A DNA stretch of 64,000 nucleotides, from assembly GCA_021298195.1 (NCBI GenBank), contig JAJTEQ010000005.1:23033-87032 (forward strand), read 5' to 3'. The notes under the pieces are model-generated. The model did no database searches and was not told the DNA's origin. It saw nothing but the letters and a program-made list of their open reading frames with translations. Origin of the DNA: Ilumatobacteraceae bacterium (GTDB lineage: Bacteria > Actinomycetota > Acidimicrobiia > Acidimicrobiales > Ilumatobacteraceae). Both the position numbers and the translations under genes were made by a program. Shown here one piece after another: positions 53,258 through 62,606 of this stretch. Numbering within the stretch: the first letter of the stretch is position 1; every line of letters starts with the position of its first letter.

Positions 53258-54066
53258 TCGGGTTCGACCGACACGACCAGGTCCCAGGCACCCGATTCGA
53301 GACGTCGTATCAACGGAAGTACCAGCAGCGCGTAGAAGTCGTCGGCACTCGCCGAGTGCGCGTTGTGATGCGCGCGCGGCAGGACGACCATGCGACCGTC
53401 AGTGGAGAGTTCCGACACGATTCGAGCCGATCGTCGGAAATCATCCCGAGACGCCTCCCCGCACCCCGACATGACCGGACACTCGATCCGAGTCCCCTTC
53501 CACGGTGCGCCGCGCCGCAAAGACATCGACTCCGCCCGCAACGCCACGCCCTCGGCGCGTCGCGAATCCTTCGTGCGCTGAGGTAACCGCTCCCAGCGCT
53601 CACGTCCGACGAAACGACGCATGAAGGCTTCGGCCGCATCCTCGGGAGTGGCGGCCCGCGCGGCCACCGAGCCTCCGCCGTCCTTCGACCACCAAGATTC
53701 CCAACTCATGGGAGACTCGTACACGACGAGACCGCGAACGAGCCCCGGAGATTCCGCGGCCAGCCCCAACGCGATCGCGCCCCCGAGGCTGTGCCCCACG
53801 ACGATGCTCGGGACGGGACCGATGACCGTGCGAAGATCCTCCATGTGAGCCGAGATGCTTCGATCTCCGGGCGCATTCAGAGAGCGGCTGTACCCCTGAC
53901 GATCGTACGTGACCACTTCGCCGTGGGGCCGAAGGTGTTTGACGAGTCGCGCGAATCCGCTCTCCCGATCCATCGACCCGTGCACCAGCACGAAGCGGTG
54001 AGGGCCTCCGTCGTGTCGCGAAACGTGCAGACCCGAGACGTGTCGGACTGTGGGATCGGTGGTCAC
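53254..54066 (-). CDS. Alpha/beta hydrolase
   Basis: A 270-residue hydrolase: oxyanion-side RFVLVHGSMDRESGF, YDRQGYSRS, the nucleophile elbow VVGHSLGGAIALG (Ser) and a late His in PRAHHNAHS. The substrate is unknown; no signal peptide is seen. The start is a GTG at 54066, diverging from a histidine phosphatase gene across 20 bp. Confidence 0.88.
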   Translation of the reverse strand: MTTDPTVRHVSGLHVSRHDGGPHRFVLVHGSMDRESGFARLVKHLRPHGEVVTYDRQGYSRSLNAPGDRSISAHMEDLRTVIGPVPSIVVGHSLGGAIALGLAAESPGLVRGLVVYESPMSWESWWSKDGGGSVAARAATPEDAAEAFMRRFVGRERWERLPQRTKDSRRAEGVALRAESMSLRRGAPWKGTRIECPVMSGCGEASRDDFRRSARIVSELSTDGRMVVLPRAHHNAHSASADDFYALLVLPLIRRLESGAWDLVVSVEPD

Positions 54067-54086
54067 ACCTGATTATCTAGTCGGTC

Positions 54087-54713
54087 ATGGAGATCATCCT
54101 CGTACGTCATGCAATTCCGCTCCGCCGCGAGGTGGAATCCGGGGCCGCCGATCCCGATCTGTCGGAATCCGGGGTCCGTCAGGCCCGTCTGATGGCCGAT
54201 TACCTGGTCGACGAGGGAATCGACGCCTTGTACACCAGTCCCATGCGACGGGCGAAGCAAACCGCCGACGCGTTGGCGATGGTGACGGGGCTCACCGCGG
54301 TGGAAGTCGACGGTGTCGCCGAATACGACCGACTCAGCAACGAATACGTCCCGATCGAAGAGTTGAAGGCGACCAACGACCCGCGTTGGCAGGAGATGCT
54401 GAACGGCCAGTGGCCCCCGGCCCACGAGGAAGAGGACGTCTTCGTGTCCCGGGTGGTGTCGTCGGTGGAGCGGTTGATCGAGTCGCACCCCTCCCAGAAG
54501 GTGGTCGTGGTATGCCATGGTGGCGTCATCAATGCCTACGCCGCCCACGTGCTGGGTCTGACCCTCGGTGGACAACGATCGTTCTTCTATCCGAACTACA
54601 CGAGCCTCCACCGCTTCGCCGCCGCGCGCAGTGGCGAGCGAAGCATCGTGACCCTCAACGAAACCTCGCATCTGCGGGGCTCCGGGTTGCCCATCGGTCT
54701 GTTCCAGCGCTGA
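54087..54713 (+). CDS. Histidine phosphatase (phosphoglycerate-mutase-like)
   Basis: A 208-residue protein with the phosphohistidine motif LVRHAIP (RHA instead of the usual RHG), the acid/base region around EYDRLSNEY and the second catalytic His in VVCHGGVINAYAAH. The family acts on small phosphate esters or phosphoproteins; the substrate is unknown. It is followed by the M18 peptidase gene after 19 bp. Confidence 0.9.
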   Translation: MEIILVRHAIPLRREVESGAADPDLSESGVRQARLMADYLVDEGIDALYTSPMRRAKQTADALAMVTGLTAVEVDGVAEYDRLSNEYVPIEELKATNDPRWQEMLNGQWPPAHEEEDVFVSRVVSSVERLIESHPSQKVVVVCHGGVINAYAAHVLGLTLGGQRSFFYPNYTSLHRFAAARSGERSIVTLNETSHLRGSGLPIGLFQR

Positions 54714-54732
54714 AGCCGGTAGAACGTCCGAC

Positions 54733-55971
54733 ATGGCCGTCGACGACCTGATCTCCCACCTCGATCGATCCGTGTCGCCCGCGCACTCCACCGCGCACTC
54801 GGCGGGTCGATTGCGGGAGGCGGGGTTCGGAGAGATCGCGTTCGATTCGTGGGGAGCGAGCCTTCCCCCGCGCGGATTCGTCCGGTCGGCCGGCCTCCTG
54901 TTGGCCTGGTGCGGCACGGGTGGGCCGTTCCGTGTCGTCGGGGCGCACACCGACAGTCCGACCCTGCGCCTCAAGCCACGACCCGACTCCGGATCACACG
55001 GCTGGAAGCAGATCGCCGTCGAGGTGTACGGCGGAATTCTCAACAATTCCTGGCTCGACCGTGATCTGGCGGTCGCGGGGCGTCTGATTCTCGACGACGG
55101 CCGGACGGTGCTCGTGGACACCGAGGATCCGGTGGCCCGGATTCCCCAGTTGGCGGTGCACCTCGATCGTGAGGTGAACGAGCGAGGTCTCGTCTTGGAC
55201 CGCCAGATCCATCTCTCGCCGGTGTGGGGTCTCGGCACATCGTCGCCCGGAGATTTCCTGCAACTCCTGGCCGAACGGGCGGATGTGAAGTCGACGTCGA
55301 TCTCGACGCACGACCTGGTGATGTACGACACGACCCCGGCCCGCGTCCTGGCCGACGGAGCCCTGCTCGCGTCGGGTCGTCTCGACAATCAGGTCTCCTG
55401 TTGGGCCGCGACCAGCGCCATCATCGACGTCGCCCGTTCCGGAATCAACGAGAACACCTTCGTCATCGCACTCTTCGATCACGAGGAAGTCGGTAGCGAA
55501 TCCACGCACGGAGCCGCCGGACCACAGCTCGACTGGCTGCTGCGAACCTTGCACGGAGCCGATGAAGGCTCCTTTCGTGACCGGTGTGCGAAGTCTCTTT
55601 GCGTCTCCGCCGACAACGCGCACAGTGTTCACCCGAACTACCCCGAACGCCACGAGCCCGGGCATCGTCCGATCGCCAACGGCGGACCCGTCATCAAATC
55701 GAACGCCAATCAGCGCTATGCGACGACGGCCGAAACGGCCGCGATGTTCGAGAAGGCGTGTGTGTCGGCCGGTGTTCCCTACCAGTGGTTCGTCAGCAAG
55801 AACACCATGCCTTGCGGCTCGACCATCGGTCCGATCACGTCCACGAGACTCGGTATTCCGACCGTCGACGTCGGTGTCGCGCAACTCTCGATGCACTCGG
55901 CCCGCGAGATGTGCGGAGCACACGATCCCGACCTGCTGGTGCGCGCGTTGACCGCTGTCGGCAACCTGTGA
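54733..55971 (+). CDS. M18-family aminopeptidase
   Basis: A 412-residue dodecameric zinc aminopeptidase of the aspartyl-aminopeptidase type. Metal ligands are in VVGAHTDSPTLRLK (His), SGRLDNQVS (Asp), FDHEEVGSES (Glu pair), VSADNAHSVHPN (Asp) and LSMHSAREMCG (His). It removes N-terminal residues from peptides in the cytoplasm. It probably forms an operon with the phosphatase gene before it. Confidence 0.92.
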   Translation: MAVDDLISHLDRSVSPAHSTAHSAGRLREAGFGEIAFDSWGASLPPRGFVRSAGLLLAWCGTGGPFRVVGAHTDSPTLRLKPRPDSGSHGWKQIAVEVYGGILNNSWLDRDLAVAGRLILDDGRTVLVDTEDPVARIPQLAVHLDREVNERGLVLDRQIHLSPVWGLGTSSPGDFLQLLAERADVKSTSISTHDLVMYDTTPARVLADGALLASGRLDNQVSCWAATSAIIDVARSGINENTFVIALFDHEEVGSESTHGAAGPQLDWLLRTLHGADEGSFRDRCAKSLCVSADNAHSVHPNYPERHEPGHRPIANGGPVIKSNANQRYATTAETAAMFEKACVSAGVPYQWFVSKNTMPCGSTIGPITSTRLGIPTVDVGVAQLSMHSAREMCGAHDPDLLVRALTAVGNL

Positions 55972-55992
55972 CCTGAAGCCGGAAAGCCGAAT

Positions 55993-56670
55993 TCAGCCGC
56001 CGGCCAGACGCCGAGATTCGTCGAGGAGCACTTGAAGTCGACCGTGCAAAAGGGTCGAGATTTCCTTCACCGCCGCCCGGGGCATCCGTCCATCCACCGA
56101 CGCGGGTGCCGGGATCGCCTCTCCGATGACCACCACGACCTTGCGCGGGTACAAGAACTTGGCGCCCTTGCCCATCGCACGGTCACTGCCACCGATACCC
56201 ACCGGAACGATCGGGACACCAGCCTTGCAGGCGATGTAGGCCGCACCGTCCATCAGCGGCTCGACGGTCGGTCCGCTCTTGCGCTCCCCTTCGGGAAACA
56301 AAACCAAGGGCTCACCGGCCTGCAGAACCTGGATTCCCCTGGTGACGGCTTGTCGATCGGCCGATCCCCGTGTCACCGGAAACGCACCCAAGGCCGACAA
56401 GATCCAACCGACGGTTCCGTTCTTCCACAACGAATCCTTGCCCATGAACCGCAGACGTCGTCGGGTACAGGCCGACGCGATCGGAGTGTCGATGTAACTG
56501 CGGTGCACCGGCGCCAGCACGTAGGCCCCCGTCGACGGGATGTTCTCTCGACCGTGGATCCGCATGCGGCAATACGTGCGCAGGATCAAAGTGACCAAGT
56601 GACGAACGAAGGAATAAAAGAGCCGACTTCCCCGACCGTTTCCTGCCAGATAGGACTCGACCTCGCTCAT
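55993..56670 (-). CDS. PlsC-family 1-acylglycerol-3-phosphate acyltransferase
   Basis: A 225-residue acyltransferase with the HX4D in PVHRSYIDTPI, FMGKDSLWKN, and LVLFPEGERKSG. It is related to but distinct from the PlsC protein at 24.6 kb. The ATG overlaps the cmk stop (ATGA); fused or neighbouring cmk-plsC genes are common in actinobacteria. Confidence 0.9.
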   Translation of the reverse strand: MSEVESYLAGNGRGSRLFYSFVRHLVTLILRTYCRMRIHGRENIPSTGAYVLAPVHRSYIDTPIASACTRRRLRFMGKDSLWKNGTVGWILSALGAFPVTRGSADRQAVTRGIQVLQAGEPLVLFPEGERKSGPTVEPLMDGAAYIACKAGVPIVPVGIGGSDRAMGKGAKFLYPRKVVVVIGEAIPAPASVDGRMPRAAVKEISTLLHGRLQVLLDESRRLAGG

Positions 56671-57332
56671 GATCGTCGCGCCGTGCGTCGTGGGGCGATC
56701 ATCGCGACGATCTCGTCGACGATGGCGTCGACGGTTCGTCCTCCGGTGTCGATGACGACGGAGTCCGACGACGTGGACAACGGACTGTCGGATCGCGAAC
56801 TGTCCTTGTGATCACGTTCCATGATGGATCTCTCCATCGCGTCGACGTCTCCCCCGACCTCGGCGACCCGGCGCTCGGCCCGAACGCGGGGCGAGGCGGT
56901 CAGGTACACCTTCAACAGTGCGTCGGGGAAGACCACGGTGCCGATGTCGCGTCCCTCGATGACTCCTCCACCGCGCGAGAGTCCCCAGGCGCGTTGGAGA
57001 TCGCGCATCGACCGGCGAACGGCCGAGTTTGCCGCCACCGTGCTGACGGCGGCCGTGACGGCACCACCCCGAATCGGCTCCGAAACGTCGATGTCGTCGA
57101 CCGAGGTCTTGCCGTCGGCGACTCGAATGGAGATCGAACGGGCGAGGGCCGCCACGGCCTCGGTGTCGTCGAGGGCCACGCTTCGATCCATCGCGGCATG
57201 GGTCACCGCGCGGTACATGGCTCCGGTGTCGAGATATTCCAAACCCAGCCGGGAAGCAAGCGCACGGGCGATCGTCGACTTGCCGGCCCCGGCCGGTCCG
57301 TCGATGGCCACGATGACAGGCGTGGAGTTCAT
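56667..57332 (-). CDS. cmk: Cytidylate kinase
   Basis: A 221-residue P-loop kinase converting CMP/dCMP to diphosphates: IAIDGPAGAGKSTIARAL, YLDTGAMYRAVT, EGRDIGTVVFPDA, and RAERRVAEVGGDVDAMERSI. It starts one base after guaB1. Confidence 0.95.
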   Translation of the reverse strand: MNSTPVIVAIDGPAGAGKSTIARALASRLGLEYLDTGAMYRAVTHAAMDRSVALDDTEAVAALARSISIRVADGKTSVDDIDVSEPIRGGAVTAAVSTVAANSAVRRSMRDLQRAWGLSRGGGVIEGRDIGTVVFPDALLKVYLTASPRVRAERRVAEVGGDVDAMERSIMERDHKDSSRSDSPLSTSSDSVVIDTGGRTVDAIVDEIVAMIAPRRTARRS

Positions 57333-57333
57333 G

Positions 57334-58773
57334 TCACCAGCTGGTGCCGAGGGGGCGTCCTTCGTCGTAGCCCGACGAACCCTGGATCCCGACCACCGCC
57401 CGCTCCCGGAATTCGCTCATGGTCGCCGCGCCCGCGTAGGTGAACGAACTGCGCACTCCGGCGACGATCTGATCGATGATGTCCTCGACGCCGGGTCGCT
57501 CGGCATCGAGATACATGCGAGACGTGGAGATGCCCTCTTCGAAGAGCTCCTTGCGAGCCCGATCGAACATGCCTTCGGTGCGCGTCCGGTTGCGCACCGC
57601 GCGGTTCGAGGCCATGCCGAAGTTCTCCTTGTACAGCCGACCGTCGGGATCACGCAGGGTGTCGGCCGCCGATTCGTAGGTTCCGGCGAGCCACGAGCCG
57701 AACATCACGCTTCCGGCACCCGCGGCCAAGGCCAACGCGACGTCACGCGGATAACGGACTCCGCCGTCGGCCCACACCGACTTCCCGGCCGCGCGGGCCG
57801 CGTCGGCGCATTCGAGAACCGCGGAGAACTGCGGTCGTCCGACGCCGGTCATCATGCGGGTCGTGCACATCGCACCGGGGCCCACTCCGACCTTCACGAT
57901 GTCGGCTCCGGCCGAGACGAGATCGCGGGTGCCGGCGGCGGTCACCACGTTGCCCGCTACCACGATCGTGTGGGGCGCCGCCGAGCGAACGGCTTCGACG
58001 GCGTCGATCATGCGGGTCTGGTGACCGTGTGCGGTGTCGACAACCAGGACGTCGACCCCGAGAGCGGCCAGCTCGCGCGCCTTGGCGGCCGGATCACCGT
58101 TCACTCCGATGGCCACCGACGTGAGGAATTCGCCCTTGGCGTTGACCGACGGTCGGTACAAGGTGGACCGCAACGCCCCCTTGCGCGTGACACATCCGAG
58201 GAGACGCCCGTCCGCATCGATCACCGGAGCGGCGGTGAGACGCTGACCCGACAGCTGATGGAAGACCGACTCCATCGACGTGCCGTCGGCGACCGACAAC
58301 AGATCCGTCGACATGACGTTGTGCAGCTGGGTGAATCGGTCGTATCCGGCCGCGTCGGCCTCGGTGAAGATCCCGAGTGGACGTCGCTCGCCGTCCACGA
58401 CGATGACGACACCGTGAGCGCGCTTGTGAATGAGACTCAGAGCTTCTCCGACGGTGTCCGTCGGGGCCAACGTGATCGGTGTCTCGTAGATCGGGTGACA
58501 ACGTTTGACGAATCCGACGACGTTGGCGACGACGTCCAGCGGAATGTCCTGGGGAAGCACCACCAGTCCACCTCGACGTCCGACCGTCTCAGCCATACGT
58601 CGTCCGGCCACGGCGGTCATGTTGGACACCACGATGGGAATCGTCGTTCCGACGCCGTCGGTCGTCGACAGATCGACGTCGAGGCGAGAGCCCACGCTCG
58701 ACAGGCTCGGAACCATGAAGACGTCGCTGTACGTCAGATCGTGAGCGGGCGGGGTCTCGTTGAGGAATCTCAT
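57334..58773 (-). CDS. guaB1: GuaB1-type IMP dehydrogenase/GMP reductase family protein with CBS domains
   Basis: A 479-residue TIM barrel with a CBS pair inserted at about residues 90-210 and the catalytic loop [17 protein letters not shown] (Cys), plus the flap with NRTRTEGMF. This is the actinobacterial GuaB1 form rather than canonical IMPDH (GPGSICTTR); mycobacterial GuaB1 was shown to be a GMP reductase, so a purine-salvage role is likely. The ATG at 58773 lacks a TANNNT hexamer at leaderless spacing. Confidence 0.9.
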   Translation of the reverse strand: MRFLNETPPAHDLTYSDVFMVPSLSSVGSRLDVDLSTTDGVGTTIPIVVSNMTAVAGRRMAETVGRRGGLVVLPQDIPLDVVANVVGFVKRCHPIYETPITLAPTDTVGEALSLIHKRAHGVVIVVDGERRPLGIFTEADAAGYDRFTQLHNVMSTDLLSVADGTSMESVFHQLSGQRLTAAPVIDADGRLLGCVTRKGALRSTLYRPSVNAKGEFLTSVAIGVNGDPAAKARELAALGVDVLVVDTAHGHQTRMIDAVEAVRSAAPHTIVVAGNVVTAAGTRDLVSAGADIVKVGVGPGAMCTTRMMTGVGRPQFSAVLECADAARAAGKSVWADGGVRYPRDVALALAAGAGSVMFGSWLAGTYESAADTLRDPDGRLYKENFGMASNRAVRNRTRTEGMFDRARKELFEEGISTSRMYLDAERPGVEDIIDQIVAGVRSSFTYAGAATMSEFRERAVVGIQGSSGYDEGRPLGTSW

Positions 58774-58838
58774 GCTGTGTCCGACTTTTCCACTGGACGA
58801 ACCCGAACCGTGCGGGACGACCGCTTCAGGCTACGGGC

Positions 58839-58844
58839 TATCTT
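58839..58844 (+). promoter_or_regulatory. Putative -10 hexamer TATCTT of the hydrolase-tsaC unit (leaderless)
   Basis: TATCTT ends 7 nt before the GTG at 58852 and supports that start. Confidence 0.45.
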
Positions 58845-58851
58845 GGTCGGC

Positions 58852-59538
58852 GTGGAACATCCCATCGTTTTGGTCCATGGCTGGGGTGGTTCCTTCGAAT
58901 CGACGTGGCGTTCGTCGGGATTCGTCGATCTTCTCCAGGACGCCGGTCGCACGGTGATCGGGATCGACCTGCTCGGACACGGGTCCGCTCCGAAACCCCA
59001 CGATCCCGAGGCCTACGCCGACCTCACCGCCCGGATCCGGGAACGACTTCCGCAGGAGCCGGTCGACGCCGTCGGCTTCTCCTTGGGTGCCCTGACCCTT
59101 CTGCGTTTGGCGGTCGATGATCCGGGATGCCTGTCGAAACTCGTTCTGGCCGGCATCGGTCGTAACGCCATCGAGGCCACCGACCGCGCCTCGCACCAAC
59201 GGCTGATCGAGGCTCTCGAGGGGAGCCCCTCGGAGGAGGACAACCTGTCCCGGTTGTTCGTTCAATACGCCGATCAGCCGGGCAACGACCGGGCGGCCCT
59301 GACGGCCGTCATGAAGCGCGAACGATCGCCCTTCACCGACGACGAGCTCGGCCGTGTGTCCTGTCCCACACTCGTCGTGATCGGAGATCGGGACTTCGCC
59401 GGTCCGGGCGAACCGCTCAGTTCGAGGATCACCGGATCTCGGCTCGTCAACCTCCGTGGTGTCGATCATTTCGCGACCACCGACGATTTCGGATTCTTCG
59501 ATGCGGCGTTGGAGTTCCTCGGAGCACTCCCCTCGTGA
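58852..59538 (+). CDS. Alpha/beta hydrolase
   Basis: A 228-residue hydrolase: IVLVHGWGGSFESTW, GIDLLGHGSAPKP, the nucleophile elbow AVGFSLGALTLL (Ser), the acid in VIGDRDFAGPGEPL and the His in GVDHFATTD. Its target is unknown. Its stop overlaps the tsaC GTG. The GTG at 58852 is chosen because of the hexamer just upstream; the frame continues far upstream antisense to guaB1 without meaning. Confidence 0.88.
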   Translation: MEHPIVLVHGWGGSFESTWRSSGFVDLLQDAGRTVIGIDLLGHGSAPKPHDPEAYADLTARIRERLPQEPVDAVGFSLGALTLLRLAVDDPGCLSKLVLAGIGRNAIEATDRASHQRLIEALEGSPSEEDNLSRLFVQYADQPGNDRAALTAVMKRERSPFTDDELGRVSCPTLVVIGDRDFAGPGEPLSSRITGSRLVNLRGVDHFATTDDFGFFDAALEFLGALPS

Positions 59539-60440
59539 GCGGGTCCGGCGTCGGAGCCGATGTCGATCGCGCCGCACGACTTCTCCTCCGTGGAGGGGTC
59601 GTGGCGATACCCACCGAGACGGTGTACGGGTTGTCCGCGTTGGCTCGCGACGAAATGGCGATACGGCGGGTGTACGAGGTGAAAGGACGTCCCCCGTCCC
59701 ATCCGCTCATCGTCCACTTCGCCGACGCCGACGGTGCCCGTGAATGGGCCGGACGCTGGTCGCAGCGAGCCGAGGTCCTCGCCGAACGGTTTTGGCCCGG
59801 ACCGTTGACCCTGATCGTCGAGCGGGCCGACTTCGTTCCCGACGCCGTGACCGGGGGGCGTTCGACCGTGGCGCTTCGGGTTCCGGACCACCCTCTGACC
59901 TCGCAACTGCTCCGAATCGTCGGTGACGGGCTGGCCGCTCCGTCGGCGAACCGGTTCGGACGCGTCAGTCCCACGACCGCCGCTCACGTTCGCGACGACC
60001 TCGGTGACGACGTCGACTACATCCTCGACGGTGGCTCGTGCGACATCGGCCTCGAATCCACCATCGTGGATTGCTCGGTCGATCCTCCCCAGATCCTGCG
60101 TCCGGGTGGAATCGCGACGGAGGACGTCGCCGCCGTCGTGCAGAAGCTCGCTGCGACGTCGGGACCGAGTCGTGCGCCCGGAATGCTGAGCAGTCACTAC
60201 GCGCCCCGATGCCGGGTCATCCTCGTCGAGCCGGGCACGCCACCGGGCGAACCGTCGACGGGAAGGACGCGAACCCTGGACGCCAACGCGGATCCGATCA
60301 TCTTCGCTCGCGAGATGTACACCGAGCTTCGTCGCGCCGATCAGGACGGCATCGACACCGTGGTGATCGAGTTACCGCCAGCGCGCGGCATCGGGACGGC
60401 CATTCGCGATCGCTTGTCGAAGGCCGCGGCGAATCGCTAA
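59535..60440 (+). CDS. tsaC: L-threonylcarbamoyladenylate synthase (Sua5/YrdC)
   Basis: This enzyme makes threonylcarbamoyl-AMP for the t6A37 tRNA modification. The 301-residue product has AIPTETVYGLSALA, VYEVKGRPPSHPLIVH, FWPGPLTLIVE, PSANRFGRVSPTTA, STIVDCS, and a C-terminal Sua5 domain linked through the SHYAPRC motif. It is thus the longer Sua5 form. It starts with a GTG overlapping the hydrolase stop. Confidence 0.94.
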   Translation: MSGSGVGADVDRAARLLLRGGVVAIPTETVYGLSALARDEMAIRRVYEVKGRPPSHPLIVHFADADGAREWAGRWSQRAEVLAERFWPGPLTLIVERADFVPDAVTGGRSTVALRVPDHPLTSQLLRIVGDGLAAPSANRFGRVSPTTAAHVRDDLGDDVDYILDGGSCDIGLESTIVDCSVDPPQILRPGGIATEDVAAVVQKLAATSGPSRAPGMLSSHYAPRCRVILVEPGTPPGEPSTGRTRTLDANADPIIFAREMYTELRRADQDGIDTVVIELPPARGIGTAIRDRLSKAAANR

Positions 60441-60970
60441 CGCTCGACCCCGAGGGCGTTGATTTCACGAACGAGCAGATCACGCAACCGTTCGACGTCG
60501 ACGGATCCGTCGGACTCGGTCACCAGCGAAACGGTGCTCGAGCCCGCGTCGGGGACGATTTCCGCCCGGCACCACGTTCGACTCGCACCAGGTTCGGCGA
60601 CGTTTACGGTGAATTCCAAACCGTAGGGCGGATCGTCGTCGACGATCTCTCCGATCGACACCACGGCCAGCGTCAGAACCTCGTGTGCCAACACCGGCAG
60701 GACGTCGATGACGAATGACGGATGATCGACCACCACCTTGTGCGATGTGTCTCGCTCGGTCCTCACCGGTCGTGCTCTCGTCGTCGAGTCCTCCTCCTCG
60801 AGATCCGTCAACAGTTCATCGGCGGCCCGGTTGATCCGCGCCATGAGCGCGGCGTCTCCACCTCGATCGGGGTGATGAACGAGCGACAATCGCCGGCGGG
60901 CCTCGACGATCTGGGAACGGGTCGCAGGTGCCGGGAGACCGAGGAGGTCGTGACTCTCCGAGGCCGTCAC
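60437..60970 (-). CDS. J-domain protein
   Basis: A 177-residue protein with an N-terminal J domain (residues about 5-55) including the HPD triad in LSLVHHPDRGGD, then a C-terminal domain of unknown type that is mostly beta. It would stimulate a DnaK-type chaperone. The GTG at 60970 overlaps the nitroreductase stop (GTGA); the longer frame is not preferred. It is convergent with tsaC, 4 bp overlapping. Confidence 0.82.
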   Translation of the reverse strand: MTASESHDLLGLPAPATRSQIVEARRRLSLVHHPDRGGDAALMARINRAADELLTDLEEEDSTTRARPVRTERDTSHKVVVDHPSFVIDVLPVLAHEVLTLAVVSIGEIVDDDPPYGLEFTVNVAEPGASRTWCRAEIVPDAGSSTVSLVTESDGSVDVERLRDLLVREINALGVER

Positions 60971-61683
60971 CGCGGCGCACCGCCGGCATGACGCGTGCCC
61001 TCGGGATCGTGAGCCCACTCCGCCTCCACTCCCCACCGATCATCGAACACGACGTCGTGGAGCGGCTTGCGACGCACCGGACCGTGGGAGCCGCGCGGTT
61101 TGCCAAGAGTGATGCAGGCCGACAGGGCGACGTCGTCGGGAACGTCGAGCAGGCTCCGTAATTCGGACTCGACACCTTGATGCCACATGGTGAGAGCACC
61201 CCCGTAGCCCAACGCGCGCGCGGCTAACAACAGGTTCTGGCAGGCGGGATACACCGATGCGCCCTCGTAGGGATTCGGGTCGCGATAGCGGACGAGACAG
61301 ACCAGCACCACGACGGGGACGGACTCGATGTTGTCGACGTACTCCTGCATGGCTCGGGCCTGTCGCGCCTTCGGGGAGTCCGGGTCGAGGCCCGAACCAC
61401 TCTCGTAGCCGTCCTGACGCAACTTGGCGCTCCAGCCGCGCCGGAACGACTCCCCGAGCAACGACTTGGCTCGAGCAGCGCGGGGACCATCGACGAGAGC
61501 CAGATAGCGAACCGGTTGACGATTCGAGCCACTCGGTGCGCGCGTGGCGTGCCACAAGATCGAGTTCAGATCCTCCGGCGGTACGGGATCCGACGTGTAT
61601 CGACGGATGGTGCGAGTGCTCGCCAAACCCGCGAGCAGTTCGATCGACGAGTCGTCACCCACCGAGTCCATCGATCGCGTCAT
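60967..61683 (-). CDS. Nitroreductase-family oxidoreductase
   Basis: A 238-residue flavin enzyme: STRTIRRYTSDPVPPEDL, ATRAPSGSNRQPVRYL (FMN binding), VYPACQNLLLAARALGYGG and ACITLGKPRG. The substrate is unknown. The ATG at 61683 shares one base with the stop of the enoyl-CoA hydratase gene (TGATG), so the two are probably coupled. Confidence 0.9.
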   Translation of the reverse strand: MTRSMDSVGDDSSIELLAGLASTRTIRRYTSDPVPPEDLNSILWHATRAPSGSNRQPVRYLALVDGPRAARAKSLLGESFRRGWSAKLRQDGYESGSGLDPDSPKARQARAMQEYVDNIESVPVVVLVCLVRYRDPNPYEGASVYPACQNLLLAARALGYGGALTMWHQGVESELRSLLDVPDDVALSACITLGKPRGSHGPVRRKPLHDVVFDDRWGVEAEWAHDPEGTRHAGGAPR

Positions 61684-62480
61684 CAACGACCGGTGAAATT
61701 GGCGGGTCGCTTCTCCATGAAGGACGCCACGCCCTCCTTGAAGTCCTTGGTGCGGAACAACGGCAGCAACTGCAGGAACACGTGGTGGATGTTCTGTTCG
61801 AAGGTCTCGGTTTCGGCGGCTCGCATCATGCGCTTGATGGCCCGCACCGCCAGCGGTGCGTTCGCCGCGATCTCGGCGGCCATCGAGTAGGTCCGTTCGC
61901 TCAACTGATCGGGTTCGATGACGTGATTCACCAGACCGAGGTCGAAGGACTCCGAAGCCGACAGGGTGCGACCGGTGAAGCAGATCTCGGCCGCCTTGGC
62001 GTAGCCGACGATTCGTGGAAGCAACCACGTCCCGCCGCTCTCGGGGAGGATTCCCCTCTTGGCGAAGCCGGGCGCCAGTTTGGCCGTGGTCGACGCCAGA
62101 CGAATGTCGCAACCAAAGGCCAGATCGAGTCCGTAACCGGCGGCCCCGCCGTTGATGCAGGCGATCGTCGGCGTGTCCAGGTTGTGCAGAACCACCGGGG
62201 GCGCGGTGCGCAGGTCGAACTCGGCTCCCATGTCTCCACCCGCGTCCAGGACCCCGAGAGACTCCTTCTGGCCCATTTGGGCCGCCAGGTCGAGTCCGGC
62301 GCAGAATGCCCGCCCCGCGCCGGTGAGGACGATGCACCGGACATCGCGCGCACGGTCCGCGCGGAGCAGTTGCTCGGAGAGTTCCTCCAGCATGGCCCCC
62401 GAAATGGTGTTCATGCGCTCCGGGGCGTTCAGGGTGATGGTGGCCACGTGATCGGACACCTCGTACAGAACTTCGCTCAT
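61683..62480 (-). CDS. Enoyl-CoA hydratase/isomerase family protein
   Basis: A 265-residue crotonase: ITLNAPERMNTISGAM, LTGAGRAFCAGLDL, the oxyanion-hole INGGAAGYGLDLAFGCD, and KLAPGFAKRGILPESGGTWLLP with the catalytic Glu. The exact acyl-CoA substrate is unknown. The ATG at 62480 is preferred over a TTG two codons earlier. Confidence 0.92.
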   Translation of the reverse strand: MSEVLYEVSDHVATITLNAPERMNTISGAMLEELSEQLLRADRARDVRCIVLTGAGRAFCAGLDLAAQMGQKESLGVLDAGGDMGAEFDLRTAPPVVLHNLDTPTIACINGGAAGYGLDLAFGCDIRLASTTAKLAPGFAKRGILPESGGTWLLPRIVGYAKAAEICFTGRTLSASESFDLGLVNHVIEPDQLSERTYSMAAEIAANAPLAVRAIKRMMRAAETETFEQNIHHVFLQLLPLFRTKDFKEGVASFMEKRPANFTGR

Positions 62481-62545
62481 GGGCAAACCGTACCGTGTGG
62501 CGCAAATCCTCCGCGCACCGAGGTTTCCACCTCATTATCCACGGG

Positions 62546-62551
62546 TATCCT
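62546..62551 (+). promoter_or_regulatory. Possible -10 hexamer TATCCT of the substrate-binding protein gene
   Basis: TATCCT lies 55 nt before the ATG at 62607, with TTTCCA 16 nt further upstream as a weak -35. The AGGGGGA stretch just before the ATG is the likely ribosome site. Confidence 0.3.
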
Positions 62552-62606
62552 GACGGCTTCCAAACCAATGGGGCTCCCGCCCCGTATCTCCATAGGGGGA
62601 GAAACA

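Noticed and set aside
56821..58851. Long upstream extension of the hydrolase at 58852
   Set aside because: It runs antisense through cmk and guaB1 with no protein similarity; a promoter-like hexamer sits just before 58852.
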